The notes under the pieces are model-generated. The model did not search any database. It was not told the origin of the DNA and saw nothing but the letters and a program-made list of their open reading frames with translations. Below, piece by piece: positions 43,590 through 53,067 of a stretch of 64,000 nucleotides of DNA. A program made the translations under genes and the position numbers. The DNA is from Mesorhizobium zhangyense (GTDB lineage: Bacteria; Pseudomonadota; Alphaproteobacteria; Rhizobiales; Rhizobiaceae). The stretch is from the NCBI RefSeq assembly GCF_011045115.1, contig NZ_JAAKZG010000013.1, positions 1-64,000 of the forward strand. Reading direction: 5' to 3'. Numbering within the stretch: the first letter of the stretch is position 1; the number at the start of each line of letters is the position of its first letter.

Positions 43590-45122
43590 ATGGCGGAAGC
43601 TGCAATCGAGCTTATCGGCATCAACAAGAGCTTTGGCGCGGTTCGCGCCAATCGCGACATCAATCTCGAAATCGCGCCGGGCACGATCCACGGCATCATA
43701 GGCGAGAACGGTGCCGGCAAGTCGACGCTGATGTCGATCCTCTATGGTTTCTACCAGGCCGACAGCGGCGAAATCCGCGTCGGCGGCAAGCCGATCACCA
43801 TCAAGACACCCAACGACGCAATCGCGGTAGGCATCGGCATGGTCCACCAGCATTTCATGCTGGTGGAGAACTTCACGGTTCTCGAAAACGTCATTCTCGG
43901 TGCCGAGAGCGAGGCGCTGCTCAAGAAAAGCATCGTCAAGGCGCGCTCGGAGCTGCAGCGGCTGGAGCGGGAATACGGGCTGGAGGTCGATCCCGACGCG
44001 GTGATCGAGGAACTGCCCGTCGGCCTGCAGCAGCGCGTCGAAATCCTCAAGGCGCTTTATCGCGGCGCTGAAATCCTGATCCTCGACGAACCGACCGGCG
44101 TGCTGACACCACCCGAGGCCGACCATCTGTTCCGTATCCTCAAGCAGTTGAAGGAGCAGGGCAAGACGATCGTGCTGATCACGCACAAGCTGCGCGAGAT
44201 CATGGCCATCACCGACACCGTCTCCGTCATGCGCCAGGGCACGATGGTGGCGACCCGCGAGACGGCGAAGACGACCGTCGGTGAGCTTGCCGAGCTGATG
44301 GTCGGCCGCCGCGTGCTTCTGCGCGTCGAAAAGGGCGAGGCAAAGCCCGGCGCGATAAAGCTTTCTGTCAAGAACCTGACGGTCAGGGATTCACGCGGCG
44401 TCACCATGGTCAACGACGTCTCATTCGACATTCGCGGCGGCGAGATCGTCGGCATCGCCGGCGTCGCCGGCAACGGCCAGTCCGAGCTGATCGAGGCGAT
44501 TTCGGGCATACGCCGCGCCGTTTCCGGCAGCGTCATGCTCGACGGCAAGCCGATCGATGTCATCGGTATCGCTGACCCCGGCGAATTGCGCGACCGGGGT
44601 TTGGCGCATGTGCCGGAGGACCGCCATCATGTCGGGCTGGTGCTGGCCTTCGAAGAGAACGAGAATTCGATCCTCGGCTATCACGACGATCCGAAATATC
44701 TGAACGGGCCGCTGCTCAACATCGATGCCATTCGCAACGATGCCAGGGACAAGATCGAGAAATACGACATTCGGCCCGGCGACTGCCGCCTGAAGACCGC
44801 GAATTTCTCCGGCGGCAACCAGCAGAAGATCGTGCTGGCCCGCGAGATGGAGCAGGACCCCGGCGTGCTGATCGTCGGCCAGCCGACGCGCGGCGTCGAT
44901 GTCGGCGCCATCGAATTCATCCACAAGCGCCTCATCGCCATGCGCGATCAGGGCAAGGCGGTGCTGCTGGTGTCGGTCGAACTCGACGAGATCCGCTCGC
45001 TGTCCGACCGCATATTGGTGATGTTCGACGGCCGCGTCGTCGGCGAGCGCGGATCGGATGCGACCGAAGGCGAACTCGGCCTGCTGATGGCCGGTGTCGA
45101 ACGCAAGGAGGCTGCTGAGTGA
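43590..45122 (+). CDS. Nucleoside ABC transporter ATP-binding protein (tandem, BMP-associated)
   Basis: A 510-residue double ATPase. The first domain has GENGAGKST (near 37-45) and ILILDEPTGVLTP (near 162). The second domain has a degenerate P-loop GVAGNGQSE (near 292) with FSGGNQQKIVLARE and VLIVGQPTRGVDVG (near 405-435; Gln replaces the Walker B glutamate region as in this family). It resembles RbsA but groups with BMP nucleoside importers by context: two permeases, cdd and nucleoside phosphorylases follow. Confidence 0.93.
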   Translation: MAEAAIELIGINKSFGAVRANRDINLEIAPGTIHGIIGENGAGKSTLMSILYGFYQADSGEIRVGGKPITIKTPNDAIAVGIGMVHQHFMLVENFTVLENVILGAESEALLKKSIVKARSELQRLEREYGLEVDPDAVIEELPVGLQQRVEILKALYRGAEILILDEPTGVLTPPEADHLFRILKQLKEQGKTIVLITHKLREIMAITDTVSVMRQGTMVATRETAKTTVGELAELMVGRRVLLRVEKGEAKPGAIKLSVKNLTVRDSRGVTMVNDVSFDIRGGEIVGIAGVAGNGQSELIEAISGIRRAVSGSVMLDGKPIDVIGIADPGELRDRGLAHVPEDRHHVGLVLAFEENENSILGYHDDPKYLNGPLLNIDAIRNDARDKIEKYDIRPGDCRLKTANFSGGNQQKIVLAREMEQDPGVLIVGQPTRGVDVGAIEFIHKRLIAMRDQGKAVLLVSVELDEIRSLSDRILVMFDGRVVGERGSDATEGELGLLMAGVERKEAAE

Positions 45123-46258
45123 GCACGCCCTACACAAAGCTTCCCGGCTGGGCCGACTACGGCTTGATCCCGATCATCAACCTGATCGTGGCCTTCATTG
45201 TCGCCGGGCTCGTCGTCCTGCTGGTCGGGGAAAATCCGCTGCATGCGGCAGCCGTTCTGGTCGATGGCGCATTCGGCAGCGGGCAGAACATCGCCTACAC
45301 GCTGTTCTATGCCACCAACTTCATCTTCACCGGCCTTGCCGTCGCGGTCGCCTTCCATTGCGGCCTGTTCAACATCGGCGGCGAGGGGCAGGCCTATATT
45401 GGCGGGCTTGGCGTGGCGCTGGTCTGTCTTGCCCTCGACGGGTTCATGCCGTGGTGGCTGATCTTTCCGCTGGCGATTCTGGGTTCGGCCGCCCTTGGCG
45501 CGCTGTGGGCGCTGATCCCGGCCTATCTGCAGGCCAAGCGCGGCTCGCACATCGTCATCACCACCATCATGTTCAACTTCATCGCCGCCAGCGTCATGGT
45601 CTATCTGCTGGTCGACGTGCTGAAGCCTGCCGGCTCGATGGCGCCGCAGACGCGCGATTTCCTGCCAAGCGCGCAACTGCCCAAGATGGGCTGGCTGCTG
45701 GAGATGTTCGGCCTTTCGGTCCGCTCCGCGCCGCTGAACATCTCCTTCCTGCTGGCGCTGGTCATGGCCTTCCTCGTCTGGGTCCTGATCTGGCGCACCA
45801 AGCTCGGCTATGAGATCCGCACCATGGGCTTCAGCCCGAAGGCTGCGCGCTATGCGGGCATTTCGGAGACGCGCATCATCATCATCACCATGATGATCTC
45901 GGGTGCGCTGGCCGGCATGATGGCGCTCAACCCGATCATGGGCGACCAGCACCGCGTGCAGCTCGATTTCGTCACCGGCGCGGGTTTCGTCGGCATCGCG
46001 GTTGCGCTGATGGGCCGCTCGCACCCGGCCGGCATCGTGCCGGCGGCGATCCTGTTCGGCGTGCTCTATCAAGGCGGCGCGGAATTGGCCTTCGAGATGC
46101 CCGCCATATCGCGCGACATGATCGTCATCATCCAGGGTCTCGTCATCCTGTTTGCCGGCGCGCTGGAGCACATGTTCCGCCCGGCGATCCAGACGTTGTT
46201 TGCCAGCATCAGCCCGCGCTCGGTCGGCGTGACGGCGGCGAAAGGGGAGGGTGTCTGA
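45119..46258 (+). CDS. Nucleoside ABC transporter permease 1 (BPD_transp_2)
   Basis: A 379-residue permease, with GTG start 45119 overlapping the ATPase stop. It has about ten helices; FHCGLFNIGGEGQAYIGGL (near 79-97) and TMGFSPKAARYAGISE (near 237) are typical of YufP/NupB-like nucleoside permeases. It pairs with the following permease. Confidence 0.92.
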   Translation: MSTPYTKLPGWADYGLIPIINLIVAFIVAGLVVLLVGENPLHAAAVLVDGAFGSGQNIAYTLFYATNFIFTGLAVAVAFHCGLFNIGGEGQAYIGGLGVALVCLALDGFMPWWLIFPLAILGSAALGALWALIPAYLQAKRGSHIVITTIMFNFIAASVMVYLLVDVLKPAGSMAPQTRDFLPSAQLPKMGWLLEMFGLSVRSAPLNISFLLALVMAFLVWVLIWRTKLGYEIRTMGFSPKAARYAGISETRIIIITMMISGALAGMMALNPIMGDQHRVQLDFVTGAGFVGIAVALMGRSHPAGIVPAAILFGVLYQGGAELAFEMPAISRDMIVIIQGLVILFAGALEHMFRPAIQTLFASISPRSVGVTAAKGEGV

Positions 46259-46259
46259 G

Positions 46260-47222
46260 ATGGATGTGCTCGTTCAGCTCATCGATGCGACCATCCGCGT
46301 TTCGGTGCCGCTCCTACTCGCCTGTCTGGCCGGTCTCTATTCGGAACGAGCGGGCATTTTCGACATCGGCCTCGAGGGCAAGATGCTGGCCGGGGCCTTC
46401 GCCGGCGCGTCTGCCGCTGCCGTCACCGGCTCGGCCTGGGTCGGGCTGGGCGCGGCGATCCTCACTGCCGTCTGCTTCGCGCTGGTCCACGGTTTTGCCT
46501 CGATCACCCATCGCGGCAACCAGATCGTGTCGGGCGTGGCGATCAACTTCATTGCGGCCGGCTCGACCATCATTCTCGGGCAGGCTTGGTTCAAGCAGGG
46601 CGGGCGCACGCCCTCGCTGAGCGGCGGTGGCCGCTTCGAGGCGATCACGCTGCCGGGCGCCGAAGCGGTCAAGGACGTGCCGATCCTCGGCACGATCTAT
46701 TCCGATATTCTCTCCGGCCATTCGCTGCTGGTCTACGTCGCCTTTCTTATGGTGCCGTTCACCTGGTGGGTGCTGTTTCGCACGCGCTTCGGGCTGCGGC
46801 TGCGTGCGGTCGGTGAAAATCCGGCAGCGGTCGACACCGCCGGCATTTCGGTCGCTTGGCTGCGCTACCGCGCCGTCATCTGCACCGGCATCCTGACCGG
46901 CATTGCCGGCGCCTATCTGTCGGTGGCGCAGAATGCCGGCTTCGTGAAGGACATGACCGCCGGCAAGGGTTTCATCGCGCTCGCCGCCCTCATCTTCGCC
47001 AAATGGAAGCCTGTGCCGGCAATGTTTGCCTGCCTGCTTTTCGGCTTCCTTGAGGCCGCCTCCATCCGCTTCCAGGGCATGGCCTGGCCAATGATCGGCA
47101 AGGTGCCGGTGCAGCTCATGCAGGCGCTGCCCTACATCCTCACCGTCATCCTGCTCGCCGGCTTCATCGGCAAGGCGATCCCGCCACGCGCCGGCGGCGT
47201 GCCTTACGTGAAGGAAAGATAG
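46260..47222 (+). CDS. Nucleoside ABC transporter permease 2 (BPD_transp_2)
   Basis: A 320-residue permease, the YufQ/NupC-like partner. It has SERAGIFDIGLEGKMLAGAF (near 27-46), SGVAINFIAAGSTI (near 91) and AGKGFIALAALIFAKWKP (near 235). The ATG at 46260 is preferred since GGGAGGG lies eight bases upstream; GTG 46251 is possible. It is followed six bases later by cdd. Confidence 0.92.
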   Translation: MDVLVQLIDATIRVSVPLLLACLAGLYSERAGIFDIGLEGKMLAGAFAGASAAAVTGSAWVGLGAAILTAVCFALVHGFASITHRGNQIVSGVAINFIAAGSTIILGQAWFKQGGRTPSLSGGGRFEAITLPGAEAVKDVPILGTIYSDILSGHSLLVYVAFLMVPFTWWVLFRTRFGLRLRAVGENPAAVDTAGISVAWLRYRAVICTGILTGIAGAYLSVAQNAGFVKDMTAGKGFIALAALIFAKWKPVPAMFACLLFGFLEAASIRFQGMAWPMIGKVPVQLMQALPYILTVILLAGFIGKAIPPRAGGVPYVKER

Positions 47223-47228
47223 CCTCTG

Positions 47229-47621
47229 ATGTCGCACGATCTTTTCCTCGCCGCGCGCGAGGCCATGGCAAAATGCCATGCGCCCTATTCGAAATTCCCG
47301 GTCGGTGCGGCCCTTCGCACTGAAGACGGCCGCGTCTTTTCCGGCTGCAACATCGAGGTCGCATCCTACCCCGAAGGCTGGTGCGCGGAGACGACCGCGC
47401 TCGGCCACTACATCATGGGCGGCGGCGGCAAGATCACCGAAATTGCCGTGGTCGCCGAGCGCATGGACCGCATCACGCCTTGCGGCGGCTGCCGCCAGCG
47501 GCTGGCCGAATTCGCCAGCGCCGACACGAAGCTTTTCCTGTGCGACCAGGCCGGCGTGGTCGAGACGGTAACGATGGGCCAGATGCTGCCCTACGGTTTT
47601 GAGGGCGGAATCCTGAAATGA
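47229..47621 (+). CDS. cdd: Cytidine deaminase
   Basis: A 130-residue homotetrameric-type zinc deaminase converting cytidine or deoxycytidine to uridine forms. YSKFPVGAALR, the WCAE motif (Cys about 52, catalytic Glu about 54) and PCGGC (Cys about 85 and 88) supply the zinc site. Its place between the importer and the phosphorylases shows salvage of imported nucleosides. Confidence 0.95.
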   Translation: MSHDLFLAAREAMAKCHAPYSKFPVGAALRTEDGRVFSGCNIEVASYPEGWCAETTALGHYIMGGGGKITEIAVVAERMDRITPCGGCRQRLAEFASADTKLFLCDQAGVVETVTMGQMLPYGFEGGILK

Positions 47622-48424
47622 TGCAGACGATCGATCTTCTGGTGGAGCGGCTCGGCGGACTGGCGCCCAAGGTCGCGATGGTGCTCGGTTCCGGCCTTGG
47701 CGGGCTGGTCAACGAGGTCGAGAATGCTGTGCGCATTTCCTATGCCGAGCTGCCGGGCTTTCCGGCCAGCGGCGTCACCGGCCATGCCGGCGAGGTGGTG
47801 GCCGGCAATTTCGCCGGCGAGCCGGTGCTGATGCTGGCCGGCCGTGCGCATTACTACGAGCATGGCAATGCCGGCGCCATGCGCCCGGTCATCGAGGTGC
47901 TGGCCGGCATCGGCATCGAGAAGCTGATCCTCACCAATGCCGCCGGCTCCGTCGATCCCGACATGCTGCCGGGGTCGATCATGCTGATCGAGGATCACAT
48001 CAATTTTTCCGGCTCCAACCCATTGTTCGGCGAGCCGAGCGACCGCCGTTTCGTCGGCCTGACCGAAGCCTATGATGCCGGCCTGCGCGCGGCTTTCGAG
48101 AAGGCGGCGGAGGTCTCCGACACTGCGCTTCACAAGGGCGTCTATATGTGGTTTTCCGGCCCGAGCTTCGAAACGCCGGCCGAAATCCGCATGGCGCGGC
48201 TGATGGGCGCGAATGCGGTGGGCATGTCGACCGTGCCTGAGGTCATCCTGGCGCGGTTCTGCGGCCTCAAGGTCGCCGCCTGTTCGGTCATCACCAATCT
48301 GGCTGCTGGCATGACCGGGGCGGAGCTCTCGCACGAGGAAACCAAGGATATGGCGCCCATCGGCGGCGGGCGGCTCGCTACGGTGCTGAAGACGATGTTT
48401 CGTGAGGGGTTGGTGGATGGGTAA
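47618..48424 (+). CDS. Purine nucleoside phosphorylase (type I, trimeric PunA/XapA-like)
   Basis: A 268-residue PNP cleaving purine nucleosides with phosphate. VLGSGLGGL (phosphate loop, near 22-30), GRAHYYEHG (near 75), TNAAGSVDPDMLPGSIMLIEDHIN (near 106-129) and SGPSFETPAEIRM (near 180) are the family markers. It overlaps cdd (ATGA). A hairpin repeat separates it from deoA. Confidence 0.93.
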   Translation: MMQTIDLLVERLGGLAPKVAMVLGSGLGGLVNEVENAVRISYAELPGFPASGVTGHAGEVVAGNFAGEPVLMLAGRAHYYEHGNAGAMRPVIEVLAGIGIEKLILTNAAGSVDPDMLPGSIMLIEDHINFSGSNPLFGEPSDRRFVGLTEAYDAGLRAAFEKAAEVSDTALHKGVYMWFSGPSFETPAEIRMARLMGANAVGMSTVPEVILARFCGLKVAACSVITNLAAGMTGAELSHEETKDMAPIGGGRLATVLKTMFREGLVDG

Positions 48425-48434
48425 CGTCTGCATA

Positions 48435-48596
48435 GGCACCCCCCTCTGTCCTGCCGGACATCTCCCCCTCAAGGGGGGAGATTGGCTTTCATCTTCGGTT
48501 TTGCCAATCGCAAGCGTTGCTGAATCGGCGGTAACAGCAAAGCTGCTGATCTCCCCCCTTGAGGGGGAGATGGCCGGCAGGCCCGAGGGGGGTGCC
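48435..48596. repeat. Long inverted-repeat element of rhizobial type
   Basis: The two ends, each about 52 bases starting GGCACCCCCCTC from outside, are inverted copies differing at only a few positions; each contains CATCTCCCCCTCAAGGGGGG. They surround a 60-base spacer. Such mosaic elements are frequent between genes in Mesorhizobium-like genomes (from memory). It lies inside the salvage operon between the PNP gene and deoA and may shape transcript processing. Confidence 0.75.
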
Positions 48597-48625
48597 GTAG
48601 GGCGCTGTCTTGCGCGGATGGCATC

Positions 48626-49951
48626 ATGACCACACTCCCCCAGGAAATCATCCGCCGTAAGCGCGACGGCAAACCGCTCTCCGCCGACGAAATCGCCGGC
48701 TTCGTGCGCGGGCTGACCACCGGCGCGGTGTCCGAGGGCCAGGTAGCAGCCCTTGCCATGGCGGTGTTCTTCAACGGCATGAGCCGCGACGAGGCAGTGG
48801 CGCTTACGCTCGCCATGCGCGATTCCGGCGACGTGCTCGACTGGTCGGACCTGCCCGGCCCGGTCACGGACAAGCACTCGACCGGCGGTGTCGGCGACAA
48901 TGTTTCGCTGATGCTGGCGCCGATCGTCGCTGCCTGCGGGGCCTATGTGCCGATGATTTCGGGCCGCGGCCTTGGCCACACCGGCGGCACGCTCGACAAG
49001 ATGGATTCGATCCCCGGCTACACCACCCAGCCGGACAAGAAGCTGTTCCGCAAGACGGTGCTGTCCGCCGGCTGCGCCATCATCGGCCAGACCGCCGATC
49101 TCGCACCCGCCGACAAGCGCTTCTATGCCATCCGCGATGTGACCGCGACGGTCGAGTCGGTCGCCCTCATCACCGCCTCGATCCTGTCCAAGAAACTCGC
49201 CGCCGGGCTGCAATCGCTGGTGCTCGACGTCAAGCTCGGCAACGGCGCTTTCATGGCAAAAACCCGCGACGCGACCGCGCTGGCGACCAGCCTCGTCGAA
49301 GTGGCCAATGGCGCGGGGCTGAAAACCTCGGCGCTCATCACCGGTATGAACGAGCCACTGGCATCCGCCGCCGGAAACGCTGTCGAGGTTCAGAACGCGA
49401 TCGATTTCCTCACTGGCCGTTTCCGCGACCGCCGGCTGGAGCAGGTGACGCTGGCGCTCGCCGCCGAAATGCTGCAGCAGGCCGGGCTTGCCGCGTCGCA
49501 CCAGGATGCCGCGCGCAAGGCACATAAGGCATTGGAGAGCGGCAAGGCGACGGAAGTCTTTGCGCGCATGGTGGCCGCACTCGGTGGGCCGAAGGATTTT
49601 GTCGAGAAGAGCGAAAGCTATCTGCCGAAGGCCAAGGTGGAATTCGCGGTAAAGGCACCGGAGAGCGGTTTTGTAGCCGGCATCGAGACGCGCGATATCG
49701 GCCTTGCGGTCGTGGCGCTTGGCGGTGGCCGCACCAGGCCGGAAGACAGCGTCGATCATGCCGTCGGCATCACGCGGCTGTTGCCGGTGGGGGCGGAAGT
49801 GAAGGCGGGCGAACCGCTGGCGCTTGTTCACGCCCGCAACAAGACCGATGCCGAGAGGGCTGCGCTGGTACTGTTGTCCGGCTACAGTTTTGGCGAGACG
49901 AAACCTGCCGCCGCCAAGGTCATCGTGCGCCGGATCGCGCCGCGCGGCTAA
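48626..49951 (+). CDS. deoA: Thymidine phosphorylase
   Basis: A 441-residue pyrimidine nucleoside phosphorylase. KHSTGGVGDNVSLMLAPIVA (near 85-104) is the family signature for phosphate binding, followed by MISGRGLGHTGGTLDKMDSI and KKLAAGLQSLVLDVKLGNGAFM. It releases thymine and deoxyribose-1-phosphate from imported thymidine. It is probably in the same transcription unit as the importer, though the inverted-repeat element intervenes. Confidence 0.96.
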   Translation: MTTLPQEIIRRKRDGKPLSADEIAGFVRGLTTGAVSEGQVAALAMAVFFNGMSRDEAVALTLAMRDSGDVLDWSDLPGPVTDKHSTGGVGDNVSLMLAPIVAACGAYVPMISGRGLGHTGGTLDKMDSIPGYTTQPDKKLFRKTVLSAGCAIIGQTADLAPADKRFYAIRDVTATVESVALITASILSKKLAAGLQSLVLDVKLGNGAFMAKTRDATALATSLVEVANGAGLKTSALITGMNEPLASAAGNAVEVQNAIDFLTGRFRDRRLEQVTLALAAEMLQQAGLAASHQDAARKAHKALESGKATEVFARMVAALGGPKDFVEKSESYLPKAKVEFAVKAPESGFVAGIETRDIGLAVVALGGGRTRPEDSVDHAVGITRLLPVGAEVKAGEPLALVHARNKTDAERAALVLLSGYSFGETKPAAAKVIVRRIAPRG

Positions 49952-49997
49952 AGCCTTTCCAGCTGAGGTAGAATCGCTCCTCATCCCGCTGCCGCGA

Positions 49998-50079
49998 CCT
50001 TCTCCTCGTGAAGGACGGGGAGAAGGAGGCTGTCCGCAACGTTGACGACCCCCTCTCCCCGTTTTTCACGGGGAGAGGG
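49998..50079. repeat. Pair of GC-rich hairpins, intergenic repeat
   Basis: One hairpin is CCTTCTCC (49998-50005) with GGAGAAGG (50019-50026). A second is CCCTCTCCCCG (50051-50061) with CGGGGAGAGGG (50069-50079) around TTTTTCA. They lie between the convergent deoA and MFS genes and probably act as terminator-like structures; the CTCTCCCCG...CGGGGAGAG pattern recurs in rhizobial intergenic regions (from memory). Confidence 0.65.
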
Positions 50080-50113
50080 TAAGGGTGAGGGTGAGGGGCT
50101 GTTTCCATCATCG

Positions 50114-51337
50114 TCAGTCAGCCTTCACTTCCCGCTTCGGACCGAGCAAAAACACCGTTACTGCGGCAAGTAGTGTAGCTGCCCCGCTATAGGCGAAGGC
50201 GCTGGCCACGCCCGCATTATCCACCAGCAGTCCACCAAAGATCGCGCCCGCCGCGATCGCCACCTGGAAGGTCGCGACCATCAGCCCGCCGGCGCTTTCA
50301 GCCTGATCGGGTGCTGCCCGCACCAGCCAGGTCTGCAATCCCACCGGAACCGCGCCGAAGGCAAAGCCCCAGAGCGTGACTGCAATTGCCGATGCGACGG
50401 TCGAAGTTCCGAGCACCAGCAGCGAGACGGAAGCTATGGCAATCAGCAGCGGCGCAAGAGCCACTGCCGCCTTGAGGCTGCGCTCGGCGAGAAAGCCGCC
50501 TGCAATATTGCCGAAGAAGCCGCCGATGCCGAAGGCCAGCAGAACCAGCGAGATCGTCTCGATGTCGAGCGCCGGCACCTTTTCGAGGAAGGCGCGGACA
50601 TAGGTGAAGCCGGCGAAATGGCCGGAGGCGACCAGCACGACGACCAGCAAGGCAATCCTGATCATCGGCCTGCGCGCGACATCCAGCAGGCTGCGGAAAC
50701 TGGCAACACCGACCGGAGGCAGCTTCGGAATGGTCACCAGCTGCACCAGCAGCGTCAGCGCGGCGACGACGGCGGCGATCATGAAGGCGGTGCGCCATCC
50801 CCAGATATCGCCGACATAGGCGCCGATGGGAGCCGCGGAAACGGTGGCGGCGGAAACGCCGGTCAGGATGATCGACATGGCGCGCGGCAGGAGGTGGCTC
50901 GGGACGAGCCGCATCGTCAGCGCCGCCGACATCGACCAGAAGCCACCAAGCGCTATGCCGAGCACAACGCGCGCCACGAGCAGGACCGGTAACGACCAGG
51001 CCAGGGCCGCCAGTACGTTCGACAGGATCAGCAGCAGCGTCAGCCCCCACATGACGATCCGGCGATCGATGCGTTTCGTGATGATGGCCATGGTGGGTGC
51101 CGAGATCGCGCCGATGATGGCGGTGGCGGTGACGGCCTGTCCGGCTGCACCCTCGGTGATGCCGAGATCATGGGCGATAGGCGTCAGCAGGCTGGCGGGC
51201 AGGAACTCCGCCGTCACCAGCCCGAAAGTGCCGAGCGCAAGCGAAAAGACCGCCCCCCATGCCGCATCGGATCGTTCGTCGGATTTTGCGAGGTCGAGCG
51301 GAATGGCGTCCATGACGCCTGTCGCCGGTTCGGTCAT
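50114..51337 (-). CDS. MFS transporter, DHA1 family (arabinose-efflux/purine-efflux like)
   Basis: A 407-residue 12-helix exporter. GLVTAEFLPASLLTPIAHDLGITEGAAGQAVTATAIIGAI (two stretches, near 35-75) and LARVVLGIALGGFWSMSAA are diagnostic of the AraJ/YdhP/NepI group. The ATG at 51337 is chosen for the GGAGA box and the family N-terminus. It is divergent from an AraC-family regulator 73 bases away, which probably controls it. Exported compound unknown. Confidence 0.92.
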   Translation of the reverse strand: MTEPATGVMDAIPLDLAKSDERSDAAWGAVFSLALGTFGLVTAEFLPASLLTPIAHDLGITEGAAGQAVTATAIIGAISAPTMAIITKRIDRRIVMWGLTLLLILSNVLAALAWSLPVLLVARVVLGIALGGFWSMSAALTMRLVPSHLLPRAMSIILTGVSAATVSAAPIGAYVGDIWGWRTAFMIAAVVAALTLLVQLVTIPKLPPVGVASFRSLLDVARRPMIRIALLVVVLVASGHFAGFTYVRAFLEKVPALDIETISLVLLAFGIGGFFGNIAGGFLAERSLKAAVALAPLLIAIASVSLLVLGTSTVASAIAVTLWGFAFGAVPVGLQTWLVRAAPDQAESAGGLMVATFQVAIAAGAIFGGLLVDNAGVASAFAYSGAATLLAAVTVFLLGPKREVKAD

Positions 51338-51410
51338 AATGGAATCTCCAGTTTGGATGCAGTGCAACATGGTGGTGACTCTCTGGAGTTTCCATGCTAG
51401 AAACGCCATC

Positions 51411-52388
51411 ATGCTTGACCGTTCGTCCAAACTTCCGATTACCGGCGATCCGCTCACCGACATTTTGCGTGGCCTTCGCCTCGACGGCGTCGAATATGGC
51501 CGCTCCGAAATGAAGGAGCCCTGGGGCGTCGAATTCCCGGCGCAGGAGGCCGCGCGGTTTCATTTCATCGGCCGGAAGGGTTGCTGGCTTCTGCGTCCTT
51601 GCGGCGAGTGGGTGGAACTCAATGCCGGTGACGCCGTGCTGCTGCCGCGCGGCGACGTGCATGTGCTGGCGAGCGAACCCGGCGTAAAGACCTCGCCGAT
51701 TACCGGCTATACGGTCGCCGAGCTTTGCAAGAACGTCTACTGCTTGTCGGACGAAGGTGATGTCCGGGAAGGCTGCCAGCCGGGAACGCTGCTGTTCAGC
51801 GGCAGCATGTATTTCAATCTGGACAGGCTGCATCCGCTGCTCGGTATGATGCCGGATGTGATGCTCACCCATGGGCTGGAGGCGTACGATCCGGCGATCC
51901 CGCATTTGCTGGAGGCGATGGCGCGCGAGGTGACGATGGAGCGCGTCGGCTCGGGCGGCATCTTGGCGCGGCTGGCCGATGTGCTGGCCGCCACCATCAT
52001 CCGCTCATGGGTCGAGCGCGGCTGCGGCGCAACCAGCGGCTGGATCGCGGCGGTGCGGGACAGGGATATCGGCCGCGTGCTGGCAGCTATCCATCTGGAG
52101 CCGAACCGTGAATGGACAGTGGAAGCGCTGGCGAAAATGATGGGCGCTTCGCGCTCGGGCTTTGCCGAGCGCTTCGCCACCATCGTCGGGGAGACGCCGC
52201 TGAAATATGTCACGCAGGTCAGGATGCATCAGGCAAGGCAATGGCTGGTCCGCGACCGGTTGAAGATTTCCGTGGTCGCCTCGCGGCTTGGCTATGAATC
52301 TGAAGCCGCTTTCAGCCGCGCCTTCAAACGCGTCGTCGGCTCGCCGCCCAGCCATTTCCGGAGCGACGAACACCCCGGCGCTGCCTAA
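51411..52388 (+). CDS. AraC-family transcriptional regulator with cupin_6 sensor domain
   Basis: A 325-residue regulator. Residues about 10-200 are the cupin_6 half (FHFIGRKGCWLLRPCGEWVEL, AGDAVLLPRGDVHVL). Residues about 215-315 are the two helix-turn-helix segments (WTVEALAKMMGASRSGFAERF and ISVVASRLGYESEAAFSRAF). This layout regularly controls a neighbouring MFS exporter or oxidoreductase. The ATG at 51411 fits the family start. Confidence 0.92.
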   Translation: MLDRSSKLPITGDPLTDILRGLRLDGVEYGRSEMKEPWGVEFPAQEAARFHFIGRKGCWLLRPCGEWVELNAGDAVLLPRGDVHVLASEPGVKTSPITGYTVAELCKNVYCLSDEGDVREGCQPGTLLFSGSMYFNLDRLHPLLGMMPDVMLTHGLEAYDPAIPHLLEAMAREVTMERVGSGGILARLADVLAATIIRSWVERGCGATSGWIAAVRDRDIGRVLAAIHLEPNREWTVEALAKMMGASRSGFAERFATIVGETPLKYVTQVRMHQARQWLVRDRLKISVVASRLGYESEAAFSRAFKRVVGSPPSHFRSDEHPGAA

Positions 52389-52396
52389 CCGCCAGC

Positions 52397-52954
52397 TCAC
52401 TGTACCAAAAGCAGCGAACCGTTCTCGACCTGATATTTGCCGAGCCGGCTGAGAAAGCTCATCCCGATCAGCGTGCCGTTGAGCGCCTTGTCCTCGAGCA
52501 CAAGGGCCGGAACCTTGTCGACGGAAATCCGGCCGATCTCCAGCCTGTCGATGATGACGACAGCGGCAGCCGTTCGACCGTTGGCCGTATCGACCTGCTG
52601 CGAAAAATCCGATTGCTGAAGCGAAATACCGATGCGCCGCGCTGTCGAGCGGTTGATGGCAACGGCGGTGGCGCCGGTGTCGATCATTCCGGTGACCATG
52701 CGGCCGTTGAGCCGGAAATCGGCGCTGAAATGGCCGCGCTGGTCGGCAGTAAGCCGCACCTTGCGGCCCGACAGGTCATCGGCGAATGCCGGCGCTTGCG
52801 GCTTTGACGGCGTGACTGCTACGACCGGCTGGGAGACCGTTGCCCGCTCGGGTTTTAGAACACCGAGGATCGTTTCGCGATGGGATTGGTAGAGGCCGGG
52901 AAGCGAGGCCGCCGCCACGGCGCAAACCGAAAATATTATCACCTGACGCAGCAT
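52397..52954 (-). CDS. Retropepsin-like aspartic protease, TIGR02281 family
   Basis: A 185-residue protein with an N-terminal membrane anchor (VIIFSVCAVAAASLPGLY) and a retroviral-type aspartyl protease half: NGRMVTGMIDTGATAVAIN with the catalytic DTGA (Asp about 92) and LIGMSFLSRLGKYQVENGSL. The active half faces the periplasm. It converges with the AraC gene, whose stop is eight bases away. Function in Rhizobiales is not well defined. Confidence 0.88.
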   Translation of the reverse strand: MLRQVIIFSVCAVAAASLPGLYQSHRETILGVLKPERATVSQPVVAVTPSKPQAPAFADDLSGRKVRLTADQRGHFSADFRLNGRMVTGMIDTGATAVAINRSTARRIGISLQQSDFSQQVDTANGRTAAAVVIIDRLEIGRISVDKVPALVLEDKALNGTLIGMSFLSRLGKYQVENGSLLLVQ

Positions 52955-53067
52955 GCATTCGCCCTGTTTTTGGCGGATGATGCGTCAGTCATGGTGACTT
53001 TGGTTTTAACGAAGCGGCAGCTTCGACAACGAAGGTTAGCAAATGCTTGCTGACCGCCACCTCGGCG

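Noticed and set aside
47591-49984. Very long minus-strand open frame (797 codons)
   Set aside because: It runs antisense through the PNP gene, an intergenic repeat and deoA; no start context or domain supports it.
50826-51410. N-terminal extension of the AraC gene
   Set aside because: This part is antisense to the divergent MFS gene; the family start at 51411 is clear.
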